Shown piece after piece: positions 17,650 through 26,040 of a DNA stretch of 64,000 bases. Below the pieces are notes generated by a model, which did no database searches, was not told where the DNA came from, and saw nothing but the letters and a program-made list of their open reading frames with translations. A program made the position numbers and the translations under genes. Source of the stretch: an uncultured Chthonomonadales bacterium (lineage in GTDB: Bacteria > Armatimonadota > Chthonomonadetes > Chthonomonadales > CAJBBX01); assembly GCA_938005745.1 (NCBI GenBank), contig CALLMM010000019.1, positions 1 to 64,000 of the forward strand, written 5' to 3'. Each line of letters starts with the position of its first letter. Position 1 is the first letter of the stretch.

Positions 17650-18261
17650 TTGACACTGTTCGATATTACGCTGCCGCTGCACAGTTCGCTGGCGGTCTGG
17701 CCCGGCGATACCGCCTATGCCTACAGCCTGAACTGGAGACGCTCAGAGGGCGATACGGTCAATTTAGGCGCGATCACCATGAGCGTTCATGCCGGGACGC
17801 ACACCGATTCCCCCTTCCACATTTCGGATGAAGGAGCCGCCATTGCCGAGATGCCGCTGGATCCCTATCTGGGGACGGCGCGCGTAGTGGATGTCGAGGG
17901 GAAGAGCGTGGTTCGGATCGCCGATCTGGAGCCGTATGACCTCCCGCCCCGCCTGCTGCTGAAGACGAACGCCTGGAGGGACTATGCACAGTTCCCTGAA
18001 CAGATTCCCGTTGTGGAGGAGAATGTGCCGGGCTATCTTCGGGAGCGGGGGGTTGTCCTGCTGGGCGTGGATGTGCCTTCGGTGGACGCACTGGACAGCA
18101 AGGACCTGCCCGTACACCATCAACTTGTCCGACACGGGATCGTCATACTGGAGTCGCTCTATCTGCGGGAGGTTCCTGCGGGAGTGTATGAGCTGATCGC
18201 GCTGCCGCTGAAGCTGGCGGGGGCGGATGGCGCGCCGGTGCGCGCCATTCTGCGCGCCTGA
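17650..18261 (+). CDS. kynB: Kynurenine formamidase, TTG start
   Basis: 203 residues, matching the usual ~205-210 of bacterial KynB, a cyclase-family metal hydrolase that converts N-formylkynurenine to kynurenine and formate. The metal-binding motif is complete: H47-A-G-T-H51-T-D53-S-P and the following 'FHI'. Other family features are 'LVRHGIVILESLYL' and 'YELIALPLKLAGADGAPVRAIL' at the C-terminus. The start is TTG at 17650, preceded by CAGGAG 8-9 bases earlier; no in-frame ATG nearby gives an equally complete N-terminus. It lies directly after kynU. Confidence 0.93.
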   Translation: MTLFDITLPLHSSLAVWPGDTAYAYSLNWRRSEGDTVNLGAITMSVHAGTHTDSPFHISDEGAAIAEMPLDPYLGTARVVDVEGKSVVRIADLEPYDLPPRLLLKTNAWRDYAQFPEQIPVVEENVPGYLRERGVVLLGVDVPSVDALDSKDLPVHHQLVRHGIVILESLYLREVPAGVYELIALPLKLAGADGAPVRAILRA

Positions 18262-18298
18262 TCTCTCTCTGCGAGCGGGCGAATGTTCACGGCGGGAT

Positions 18299-18327
18299 TT
18301 GACAAGTGCGGCTCACTTTGATAGGAT
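18299..18327 (+). promoter_or_regulatory. Strong sigma-70-type promoter for the sugar ABC permease
   Basis: TTGACA at 18299-18304 is a perfect -35 hexamer and TAGGAT at 18322-18327 a good -10, with exactly 17 bases between. It lies in the only gap (18262-18361) after kynB and would give a leader of about 28 bases before the GTG at 18362, separating the transporter transcript from the kyn genes. Confidence 0.75.
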
Positions 18328-18361
18328 TGTGCAATCGTCCTTGCGAAAGGGAGCAGGCAGC

Positions 18362-19405
18362 GTGCCCGAAGAAACCTCCACGCCATCAAAACCCCGTTTG
18401 AAACTGGACTCTATCATCCTGACCCGGCTGTTAGGACCGCTGGTGCCCTTTACGTTTCTCCTGATCCTCTCTCTCGTTCTCTCGCTGACCGTCGAAAACT
18501 TTGCCCGCACCGACAATATGAAACTGATCGCCGTGCAGGCGGCGGTGGTGGCGATTCTGGCTTGCGGACAGACGGCGGTCATCATCTCCGGCAACATTGA
18601 TCTCTCGGTCGGGGCGATCATGGCGTTCTCCGGGGTGGCTGCCGCGCAGGTGATGGTGCTGTGGGGAGGCGGAGTCTGGGCGGGCGTTGCTACCGCCTGT
18701 CTATGCGGTCTCATTCTGGGGACGGTCAACGGACTCATCACCGCCTACGGGAGGGTTCCCTCCTTTATCGTGACGCTCGGAATGATGGGGATCGTGCACG
18801 GAGGCGCGGGAATCCTCTCCAACTCGGTCAATATCGGGGGTCTGCCGGACGCCTACTCCGTCTTCGGCTTCGGGGAGCTTTTCGGAGGCGCAGACCGCCA
18901 CGGAATCCCGTATGCCGCGCTGATGATGCTCGGGGCGGCTCTGGCGGTGCATATCGCCCTCTCCCGCACACGATGGGGACGCGCGCTCTACGCGATGGGC
19001 GGCAACCGCGAGGCGGCGCGCCTGTCCGGGATCCGGCTGACGCTGATGACCACGCTGGTCTTCGCGCTCTCCGGTCTGCTGGCGGGAGTGGCTTCGATTG
19101 TGAACGTCTCGCGCGCCAGCGTCGCCTCCAAAGACGCCGGAATCGGCTATGAACTGGATGCGGTGGCGGCGACGGTGGTGGGCGGAACCTCCCTTTTCGG
19201 CGGACAGGGCGGCATCCCCGGAACGATCATCGGCGCGTTCCTGATCTATACGATCCGCAACGCCTGTTCGCAGGTCTATATCCCCGGCGTGGGCAGTCTC
19301 GGTCCCGACCCTCAGCGCGTGATTATTGGCGCGGTAGTGATCCTTGCCGTACTCTACGACCGGTATGTGCCGTCGCGTCTTCTGAACCGGCGGCAGGCGC
19401 AGTAG
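18362..19405 (+). CDS. Sugar ABC transporter permease (RbsC/XylH type), GTG start
   Basis: 347 residues from a GTG at 18362 (AAGGGAG at 18347-18353, 8 bases away). About ten hydrophobic helices after a short charged N-terminus. Hallmarks of the branched/ribose-type permeases (BPD_transp_2) are 'GQTAVIISGNIDLSVGAIMA', 'GRVPSFIVTLGMMGIVHG' and 'LDAVAATVVGGTSLFGGQG'. It forms the membrane channel of a CUT2-type importer for a monosaccharide. The substrate-binding lipoprotein follows. The tandem-domain ATPase (RbsA/XylG type) that normally accompanies this pair is not next to it. Confidence 0.92.
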   Translation: MPEETSTPSKPRLKLDSIILTRLLGPLVPFTFLLILSLVLSLTVENFARTDNMKLIAVQAAVVAILACGQTAVIISGNIDLSVGAIMAFSGVAAAQVMVLWGGGVWAGVATACLCGLILGTVNGLITAYGRVPSFIVTLGMMGIVHGGAGILSNSVNIGGLPDAYSVFGFGELFGGADRHGIPYAALMMLGAALAVHIALSRTRWGRALYAMGGNREAARLSGIRLTLMTTLVFALSGLLAGVASIVNVSRASVASKDAGIGYELDAVAATVVGGTSLFGGQGGIPGTIIGAFLIYTIRNACSQVYIPGVGSLGPDPQRVIIGAVVILAVLYDRYVPSRLLNRRQAQ

Positions 19406-19445
19406 ACAGCCTTTCGCTATCAAGATGAATTGAGGAGTGAAACCG

Positions 19446-20471
19446 ATGCAAACCAGAAGCAGATGGCTCGGGCTGCTGTTTATCGCGGCGGTGTCTCTGG
19501 CGATCACCGGCTGCCCGAAAGAGAAGCCTGCGGAGCCGACCGGAGGGCAGTCCGGCGGAGCGAGCGCAGGCGCGACCGACAGCGGACGCAAGAAGCGGAT
19601 CGCGGTCATTCCGAAGGGAACCGCGCACTCTTTCTGGCAGACGGTGCTGGCGGGCGCGCAAGCCGCCGGGCAGGAAGAGAACGTGGAGATTATCTGGCAG
19701 GGTCCGTCGGGCGAGACCGACATCACCGGACAGATCAACCTGGTGCAGAACCAGATCAATGCGGGGGTAGACGGGATCGTGCTGGCGGCTACCGACGCGA
19801 AGTCGCTCATCAAGCCGGTGCAGGATGCGTTGTCGAAAAATATCCCGGTCGTCACCATCGATTCCGGACTGAGCGAGCCGATCTCGCTCTGCTATATCGC
19901 GACTAACAATGTGGAGGGCGGGCGTCAGGCGGCGGACGCGCTGGCGAAAGCGATCGGTGAGATGGGCAAGGTCGGACTGCTGATCTTCCTCAAGGGGGCG
20001 CGATCCTCCGATGAGCGGGAGCAGGGCTTCATCGAGGGGCTGAGAAAGTATCCCAACATTCAACTGGTCTCCACGCTCGACATCCAGAGCGACCCGCAGA
20101 AAGCGCTGGAGATGACGCTGAACATGCTCAACGCGCATCCTGATCTGGCAGGCATCTTTGCCGCCAATGAGCCGGGAGGCGTGGGTGCGGCGAACGCGCT
20201 GCGACAGCGCAAGCTGACCGATAAGGTGAAGCTGGTGGCGTTCGATGCCTCCGAGGATCAGATCAAGTCGCTCAACGAGGGAATCATTCAGGCGCTGGTG
20301 GTGCAGGACCCCTTCAAGATGGGCTATTTCGGCGTCAAGACGGTGATGAAGGCGATCCGCAAGGAGCCTATCAGCGAAAAGTTCATTGACAGCGGCGTGG
20401 TGGTGGTCAACAAAGAGAACATCAACACCGAGTCGATCCAGAAACTGCTCTACCCGCAGGGCAAGAAGTAA
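19446..20471 (+). CDS. Sugar-binding lipoprotein of a CUT2-type ABC transporter
   Basis: 341 residues from an ATG at 19446, with GAGGAG 8 bases upstream; a GTG nine bases earlier lies inside that SD. Signal peptide with lipobox 'LAITGC', so C23 is lipidated. After a Gly/Ser-rich linker comes a Peripla_BP_4 domain: 'RIAVIPKGTAHSFWQTVLAG', 'QINLVQNQINAGVDGIVLAA', 'SGLSEPISLCYIATNN' and 'GIFAANEPGGVGAANAL'. These proteins capture ribose-, xylose- or galactose-like sugars in the periplasm and present them to the permease encoded just upstream. The ligand cannot be inferred from motifs. Confidence 0.92.
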   Translation: MQTRSRWLGLLFIAAVSLAITGCPKEKPAEPTGGQSGGASAGATDSGRKKRIAVIPKGTAHSFWQTVLAGAQAAGQEENVEIIWQGPSGETDITGQINLVQNQINAGVDGIVLAATDAKSLIKPVQDALSKNIPVVTIDSGLSEPISLCYIATNNVEGGRQAADALAKAIGEMGKVGLLIFLKGARSSDEREQGFIEGLRKYPNIQLVSTLDIQSDPQKALEMTLNMLNAHPDLAGIFAANEPGGVGAANALRQRKLTDKVKLVAFDASEDQIKSLNEGIIQALVVQDPFKMGYFGVKTVMKAIRKEPISEKFIDSGVVVVNKENINTESIQKLLYPQGKK

Positions 20472-20502
20472 ATTTACCCGTGCTAAAGATACGGTAATAC
20501 GG

Positions 20503-20550
20503 TATAATGGTCTGGCGGACGAAGATATTCTGAGCGTCCGCTGGACCATT
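20503..20550 (+). promoter_or_regulatory. -10 box overlapping a long inverted repeat
   Basis: TATAAT at 20503-20508 runs directly into an inverted repeat: 20506-20520 pairs with 20536-20550 over 15 base pairs, two of them G-U wobbles as RNA, with a 15-base loop. It lies between the sugar-binding lipoprotein gene and the cytochrome gene. No T-run follows, so it is more likely an operator or a 5'-leader hairpin than a terminator. A clear -35 was not found. Confidence 0.45.
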
Positions 20551-20577
20551 CCTTTCTGATGCTCTGCGAGAAGGCGC

Positions 20578-23500
20578 GTGAAGCAAAACGTCTATATCTA
20601 CTTTCTGACGGGGTGTCTTCTGCTGGCGGCGATGTGCGCGGCGGTCGGGCTGGGGCAGGAGAAGAGGACTGCGACAGTTTCGGAAGAGCAGGCTGCCTTC
20701 TTTGAGAAGAGGGTGCGTCCGCTGCTCTACAACCGCTGTTTTGCCTGTCACGGGGAGAAGCAGCAGCAGGGCGGTCTGCGTCTCGATTCGCTGGCGGCGA
20801 TACTCAAAGGCAACGCCTCCGGTCCGGCGCTGGTTGCGGGCAAGCCGGAAGAGAGCCTGCTGGTGCATGTGATCCGCTACGATCACCGCGTGAAGATGCC
20901 TCCGACCGGCAAGCTCAAGAATGAGGAGATCGAGACGCTGGTCGAATGGGTGAAGATGGGCGCGCCTTGGCCCGGCGCAAAGCCTGGCGAGTCGGGACGC
21001 CCCGCGGTGCGAACGGGCGAGTTCGTTATCACGGAGGCGAACCGGCGTTTCTGGGCGTTTCGACCCGTTCGCAAACCCCCGCCTCCCCCCGTGAAAAACG
21101 TCGGCTGGGTCCGGTCTCCCATAGATCGCTTCATTCTGGCGAAACTGGAGCAGAAGGGGCTTGCGCCGGCTCCTCCTGCGGAAAAACGCGCCCTTCTGCG
21201 ACGGGTCTACTTCGACCTGATCGGTCTCCCGCCCCGCCCTGAGGAGGTGCAGGCGTTTGTGGCAGACCGCTCTCCGGACGCGCTGGCGAAGGTGGTGGAC
21301 CGCCTGCTTGCCTCCCCGCACTACGGCGAGCGGTGGGCGCGTCACTGGCTGGATGTCGCCCGCTATGCCGACTCCAACGGACTGGATGAGAACCTGGCGT
21401 TCGGCAACGCATGGCGCTACCGCGACTATGTGGTAAAGGCGTTCAATCAGGACAAGCCCTACGATCAGTTCATCACGGAGCAGCTTGCGGGCGACCTGAT
21501 GCCTGCCGATGGTGACGATCTGCGAAACGAGCGTATCACTGCTACTGGCTTCCTGTCGCTGGGTCCCAAAGTGCTGGCGGAACAGGATAAGCCGAAGCTG
21601 GTCATGGATATTGTGGATGAGCAGATCGAGGTAACCAGTAAGGCGTTTATGGGGCTGACCGTCGCCTGCGCACGATGCCACGACCATAAGTTCGATCCCA
21701 TCTCCACCAGGGACTACTACGCGCTGGCGGGCATCTTTAAAAGCACGCGCACGATGCGCGACCTGGGGTTTGTCTCGCGGGTGCATGAGCGACCGCTGAT
21801 GACGCCGGCGTTCCGGCAGGAGCAGGTTGAACACGAAAAGCGGCTTGCCGCCGCGCGGGAGAGCCTCAAGACCGCCAGGGAGCAGGGGAACGCGGAACTC
21901 ACCGCGCTGCTTCGGCGAGACCGGGAGCGGCTCATCGCGGCGGGATGGGAACTGGCGCAGCAGCCTCCGGTCGTCTCCCTTGCGGACAGCCCGGCGCAGC
22001 CCGGCGAGCCATCCCGAATTGTGGTCGAAGCCGAAAAGTACGACCGGGGCAACGTCAATCGCGATTTCGTCGCGTATGGTCAGGGGATCGGCGTCATTCA
22101 CAGTCCGGGAACGCCTCCCGACTTCGCGGAGTGGGACGTGAACCTGCCCGAGTCGGGCGTCTACCAGATTGAACTGCGCTATGCGGCGGCGGAGCCGCGC
22201 CCGGTGCGTCTCCTGCTGAACAGCCGGATCATCCGCGAAAACGCCGCCGGTCAGGTAACCGGAAGCTGGCAGCCGGACGGTCAGCGATGGGAGGCGCAGG
22301 GGCGTTTCCGTCTGCAGGCGGGAAAGAATACCCTGCGTATCGAGCGCGACTCCTACATCCCGCATTTCGATAAGATCCTGCTGGTACCGCTTTCCGCATC
22401 AGGCGCGACGGTTCGCACCGCAGAGGAGATCGCTGCGGAGCAGGGAGTACCTGTCGGGCTGACGCAGTTGACGGCAAAGCGGATCCGCGAAGGAAAGTTC
22501 GAGAGTCTCGACGCCGTCCGCGAAGCCTGGAGCCAAAACACATCTCTCAACGCGCTTCCCGACAAGCCGGAAGATTACTATACAGATGCCGCGCGCGACG
22601 GGTTCAAGCGGGCGGAAGCGGCGCTGAAAGAGGTTGAGTCGAAGGCTCCCTCGCCCCCGATGGCGCTGGCGGTGGAGGACGGAACGGTGGAGGATGTGCG
22701 GGTGCACCTGCGCGGCAGCACCCTGACGCTGGGCGATACGGTTCCGCGACGCTTCCTGACCGTGCTTGCTGGCGACGCGCAGCCGCCTCTGCCGAAGAAG
22801 AGCAGCGGGCGTCTGGAACTGGCGCAGTGGCTGACCTCCCCGAAGCATCCGCTGACCAGCCGCGTGCTTGTCAATCGGGTCTGGCAGATCTATTTCGGGC
22901 AGGGACTGGTGCGAACCCCGGATAACTTCGGGCTGCTGGGGGAACGTCCGACCCATCCGGAGCTGCTCGACTGGCTGGCGGCGACCTTCATGGAGCAGGG
23001 CTGGTCACTGAAAAAGCTGCACAGAACGATCATTCTGTCCAGCGCTTATCAGATGAGCGTGGCGAACAATACGAAGGCGCAGAAGACGGACCCCGATAAT
23101 CGGCTGTTATGGCGCATGAACCGCCGGCGGCTTCAGGCCGAGGCGGTGCGGGACGCGATCCTCAGCGTCTCCGGCAGACTCGATCCCGCCATCGGCGGAA
23201 GCCTGCTGACCACGCCCAACAACGACTACGTGACCAACGATCAGTCGGGCAACGGCGCGGGCTACAACAGCTCCCGCCGGAGCATCTACCTTCCGATCAT
23301 CCGTAACGCGCTCTTCGATATGTTCCAGGCGTTCGATATGGGCGATCCCTCCACGGTCAACGCGCAGCGCGCCACAACCATTGTTGCCTCGCAGGCGCTC
23401 TATCTGATGAACAGCCCCTTTGTGCTGGAGCAGTCGCGACATTTTGCGCAGAGCCTGCTGGACAACGCCGGGATGGCGGACGCCGCCCGGTTGAGATCCG

Positions 23501-23685
23501 CCTTTCTGCGCGCGCTGGGGCGGTCGCCATCACCCGCGGAGTCTGCCCGACTGCTGGACTATCTGAAACGCTATGAGGCGGCGCTGTCGGAGAGCGAGCC
23601 GGATGCCGCAAAACGGCGTCTGGCGGCCTGGCAGAGCCTCTGTCAGATACTGTTCGCATCCAATGAGTTTATCTACCTGAACTAG
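20578..23685 (+). CDS. Planctomycete-type cytochrome c / DUF1549-DUF1553 protein
   Basis: 1035 residues. Order: signal segment (5-25); PSCyt1 cytochrome domain with haem motif C54-F-A-C57-H58; DUF1549 (PSCyt2) about 180-385, including a second CXXCH, 'CARCH', near residue 363; a carbohydrate-binding-like beta domain about 480-610 (opening with 'VVEAEKYDRG'); DUF1553 (PSD1) about 740-1000. Exported, probably periplasmic. The family is abundant in Planctomycetes and relatives and is normally followed by a DUF1501 gene, as here, 12 bases downstream. It is thought to take part in degradation of complex polysaccharides, but biochemistry is lacking. GTG start with a GAGAAGG SD. Confidence 0.92.
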   Translation: MKQNVYIYFLTGCLLLAAMCAAVGLGQEKRTATVSEEQAAFFEKRVRPLLYNRCFACHGEKQQQGGLRLDSLAAILKGNASGPALVAGKPEESLLVHVIRYDHRVKMPPTGKLKNEEIETLVEWVKMGAPWPGAKPGESGRPAVRTGEFVITEANRRFWAFRPVRKPPPPPVKNVGWVRSPIDRFILAKLEQKGLAPAPPAEKRALLRRVYFDLIGLPPRPEEVQAFVADRSPDALAKVVDRLLASPHYGERWARHWLDVARYADSNGLDENLAFGNAWRYRDYVVKAFNQDKPYDQFITEQLAGDLMPADGDDLRNERITATGFLSLGPKVLAEQDKPKLVMDIVDEQIEVTSKAFMGLTVACARCHDHKFDPISTRDYYALAGIFKSTRTMRDLGFVSRVHERPLMTPAFRQEQVEHEKRLAAARESLKTAREQGNAELTALLRRDRERLIAAGWELAQQPPVVSLADSPAQPGEPSRIVVEAEKYDRGNVNRDFVAYGQGIGVIHSPGTPPDFAEWDVNLPESGVYQIELRYAAAEPRPVRLLLNSRIIRENAAGQVTGSWQPDGQRWEAQGRFRLQAGKNTLRIERDSYIPHFDKILLVPLSASGATVRTAEEIAAEQGVPVGLTQLTAKRIREGKFESLDAVREAWSQNTSLNALPDKPEDYYTDAARDGFKRAEAALKEVESKAPSPPMALAVEDGTVEDVRVHLRGSTLTLGDTVPRRFLTVLAGDAQPPLPKKSSGRLELAQWLTSPKHPLTSRVLVNRVWQIYFGQGLVRTPDNFGLLGERPTHPELLDWLAATFMEQGWSLKKLHRTIILSSAYQMSVANNTKAQKTDPDNRLLWRMNRRRLQAEAVRDAILSVSGRLDPAIGGSLLTTPNNDYVTNDQSGNGAGYNSSRRSIYLPIIRNALFDMFQAFDMGDPSTVNAQRATTIVASQALYLMNSPFVLEQSRHFAQSLLDNAGMADAARLRSAFLRALGRSPSPAESARLLDYLKRYEAALSESEPDAAKRRLAAWQSLCQILFASNEFIYLN

Positions 23686-23697
23686 TCGGGGGAAGAG

Positions 23698-25116
23698 ATG
23701 CCCAGACAACCGCACTTCATACAGCCGATCACGCGCCGGGAGATGCTGACCCGGTGCTCCGCCGGGTTCGGGATGCTGGCGCTGGCGGCGTTGATGGGGG
23801 AGGAGGCGATCGCCGCCGATTCCGCAAAAAATCCGCTTGCCCCGAAAAAGCCTCACTTTCCCCCGCGCGCGAAGCGGATCATCTTTCTGTTCATGCACGG
23901 CGGTCCCTCGCAGGTGGACACCTTCGACCCCAAGCCGCTGCTGATCCGCGATCACGGCAAGCCCTATCCTGGCAATAAGCCGCGCGTTCAGTTTGCGGAG
24001 ACCGGCAATCTGCTGAGATCGCCCTGGGAGTTTCGCAGGTACGGACAGAGCGGTATCGAGGTCAGCGACCTGTTCCCGCATGTCGGGCAGTGCGTGGACG
24101 ATCTGTGCGTGATCCGCTCGATGTATGGCGACAACACGGCGCACGGCGGCGCGCTGCTTCAGCTTCATACCGGCTCCGATACCTTCGTGCGTCCCAGCAT
24201 GGGATCGTGGCTGACCTATGGACTCGGAACCGAGAACCAGAACCTGCCAGGGTTCATTACGATCTGTCCGACGCTGGGGCACGGGGGCGTGCAGAACTGG
24301 TCGAGCGCGTTCCTCCCCGCCGTCTATCAGGGGACGCCGATCGGCAACGCCAGCATCCCCGCAGAGAGAGCTGCGATCAACTATATTCAGAACCCGCAGA
24401 CTCCGCGCGATCTGCAGCGTCTGCAGATGGATATGCTTAGGTCGCTCAATGAAGAGCAGCTCCGCCACTTCGGGCATGATCCTGCGCTGGAGGCGCGCAT
24501 CGAGACCTTCGAGCTTGCCTATCGCATGCAGACGGTTGCGCCGGAGCTGATGGATATTTCCAGAGAGAGCCGGGAGACGCTCAAGCTCTACGGAATCGGG
24601 GAGCAGCCGACCGATAACTTCGGACGTCAGTGCCTGCTGGCGCGTCGCTTTGCCGAGCGCGGCGTGCGTTTCATTCAGTGTACGCACAGCTACAAATGGG
24701 ATCAGCACGGCGATCTTCGCAACGGGCATGCCAGCAATGCCCGCGAGGTGGACAAGCCGATCGCCGGGCTGCTGAAAGACCTGAAGGCGCGCGGTCTGCT
24801 GAAAGATACGCTGGTGCTGTGGGGCGGAGAGTTCGGGCGCACCCCCACCGCGCAGGGAGACGACGGGCGCGACCACAATCCGCACGGTTACACCATGTGG
24901 ATGGCGGGCGGCGGTGTGAAAGCCGGTTTCGTCTACGGCGCGACGGACGACTACGGCTACTATGCGGTGGAGAACAAGGTCCACATCCACGACCTGCACG
25001 CGACGATCCTGCACCTGTTCGGGCTGGATCATGAGCGGCTCACCTATCGCTATGGCGGGCGCGACTTCCGCCTGACCGATGTTTTCGGCAAGGTGGCGAA
25101 GGGGATTCTGGCTTAA
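23698..25116 (+). CDS. DUF1501 protein with a Tat-type signal
   Basis: 472 residues, typical for DUF1501. The N-terminus carries a twin-arginine-like motif ('ITRREMLTRCS') followed by a hydrophobic stretch, so folded export is likely. The fold belongs to the alkaline-phosphatase/sulfatase-like superfamily: 'IIFLFMHGGPSQVDTFDPK' near the N-terminus, 'DDLCVIRSMYGDNTAHGGA', 'VLWGGEFGRTPTAQGDDGR' and 'DLHATILHLFGLDHERLTY' at the C-terminus, which hold the likely metal-binding Asp/His residues. It is the constant partner of the cytochrome/DUF1553 gene upstream and is probably co-exported with it, perhaps removing sulfate or another substituent from a polysaccharide; this last point is inference. 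Confidence 0.93.
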   Translation: MPRQPHFIQPITRREMLTRCSAGFGMLALAALMGEEAIAADSAKNPLAPKKPHFPPRAKRIIFLFMHGGPSQVDTFDPKPLLIRDHGKPYPGNKPRVQFAETGNLLRSPWEFRRYGQSGIEVSDLFPHVGQCVDDLCVIRSMYGDNTAHGGALLQLHTGSDTFVRPSMGSWLTYGLGTENQNLPGFITICPTLGHGGVQNWSSAFLPAVYQGTPIGNASIPAERAAINYIQNPQTPRDLQRLQMDMLRSLNEEQLRHFGHDPALEARIETFELAYRMQTVAPELMDISRESRETLKLYGIGEQPTDNFGRQCLLARRFAERGVRFIQCTHSYKWDQHGDLRNGHASNAREVDKPIAGLLKDLKARGLLKDTLVLWGGEFGRTPTAQGDDGRDHNPHGYTMWMAGGGVKAGFVYGATDDYGYYAVENKVHIHDLHATILHLFGLDHERLTYRYGGRDFRLTDVFGKVAKGILA

Positions 25117-25140
25117 AAACCGTGCGGCTGTCAGAGAAGG

Positions 25141-25173
25141 AACAGGGGAGCGCAGACGCGCTCCCCTGTTTTT
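25141..25173. terminator. Intrinsic terminator
   Basis: A perfect 13-bp stem (25141-25153 with 25158-25170), loop AGAC and a run of five Ts to 25173 on the + strand. It ends the transcript of the cytochrome/DUF1501 operon. The convergent ABC ATPase gene stops at 25225, so the hairpin may also limit read-through in the other direction. Confidence 0.92.
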
Positions 25174-25224
25174 CATTGCGAAGGGAATAGGTCGGTTAAG
25201 TCAATGGAGGGAGGCGGAGGCGGA

Positions 25225-25971
25225 TCAGTGACCCAGTTCGCCCTCGCGCTCCATCTCGCCGATCTGGATGTCAAGATCCTTGCGCTCGTCAATCTTGGCG
25301 ATCTTGCCGTCGCGGATATAGACGATCCGGTCGGAGACATCGAGCATCTTCAGGTCGTGGGTCGCCGAGATGATGGTAACCCCCTGCTCCTTGTTGAGCC
25401 GCTTCAGAAGCTCGATGATCTCGGTTCCGGTCTTCAGGTCGAGGTTGCCGGTCGGCTCGTCCGCCAGAATGATGGACGGGTTATTCGCCAGCGAGCGGGC
25501 GATGGCGACGCGCTGCTGCTGTCCTCCGGAAAGCTCAGACGGCTTGTGATGCAGACGTTCGCCCAGTCCCACGATGTTGAGCAGTTCGATGCCGCGCTCG
25601 ATGCCGTCGTCGGTGGGCATGCCGGCGAAAACGGTCGGCAGCGTAACGTTCTCCAGGGCGGTCATGACGGGGATCAGATTAAAGGTCTGGAAGATATATC
25701 CGATGGTGTGGCAGCGCAGATAGGCAAGCTCCTGCGCGTCCAGCTGCGCCATGTCCACATCGTTGATGAAGACGGAGCCGGAGGTCGGGCGATCCAGCCC
25801 TCCAATGGCGTTAAAGAGCGTGGATTTTCCCGATCCGGATGGTCCCATGATCGAGATGTATTCGCCTTCATAGATATCCAGATCCACCCCGTTCAGAGCG
25901 CGGACCGTCTGGTCGCCCATCGTATACTCTTTGATCAGTCCCTTCGTTCGTACGATATACTGGCTTGCCAT
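25225..25971 (-). CDS. ABC transporter ATPase, MacB/LolD (FtsX-partner) type
   Basis: 248 residues from the ATG at 25971, which has AAGGAAAG about 8 bases upstream; a longer in-frame version starts at 25992. All motifs are intact: Walker A G43-PSGSGKST-51, Q-loop 'IFQTFNLIPVMTALENV' (typical of LolD/MacB), signature L147-SGGQQQR, Walker B D171-E172 and H205. It pairs with FtsX-type permeases for work in the periplasm rather than substrate passage: lipoprotein release, peptide or antibiotic efflux, or activation of cell-wall enzymes. Last gene of a long minus-strand operon; its permease lies 69 bases upstream. It could also serve the giant FtsX fusion at 34042-39030, which has no ATPase of its own. 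Confidence 0.93.
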   Translation of the reverse strand: MASQYIVRTKGLIKEYTMGDQTVRALNGVDLDIYEGEYISIMGPSGSGKSTLFNAIGGLDRPTSGSVFINDVDMAQLDAQELAYLRCHTIGYIFQTFNLIPVMTALENVTLPTVFAGMPTDDGIERGIELLNIVGLGERLHHKPSELSGGQQQRVAIARSLANNPSIILADEPTGNLDLKTGTEIIELLKRLNKEQGVTIISATHDLKMLDVSDRIVYIRDGKIAKIDERKDLDIQIGEMEREGELGH

Positions 25972-26040
25972 AGCCGACTTTCCTTTTCGCAATGAGTTGA
26001 TGTGAATCGCTGCCCCGCGGGGGGCAGCGCGGGGCGTATA

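Noticed and set aside
20422..22365. 647-residue minus strand open frame opposite the cytochrome gene
   Set aside because: Lies entirely antisense to a protein with haem motifs and three recognised domains.
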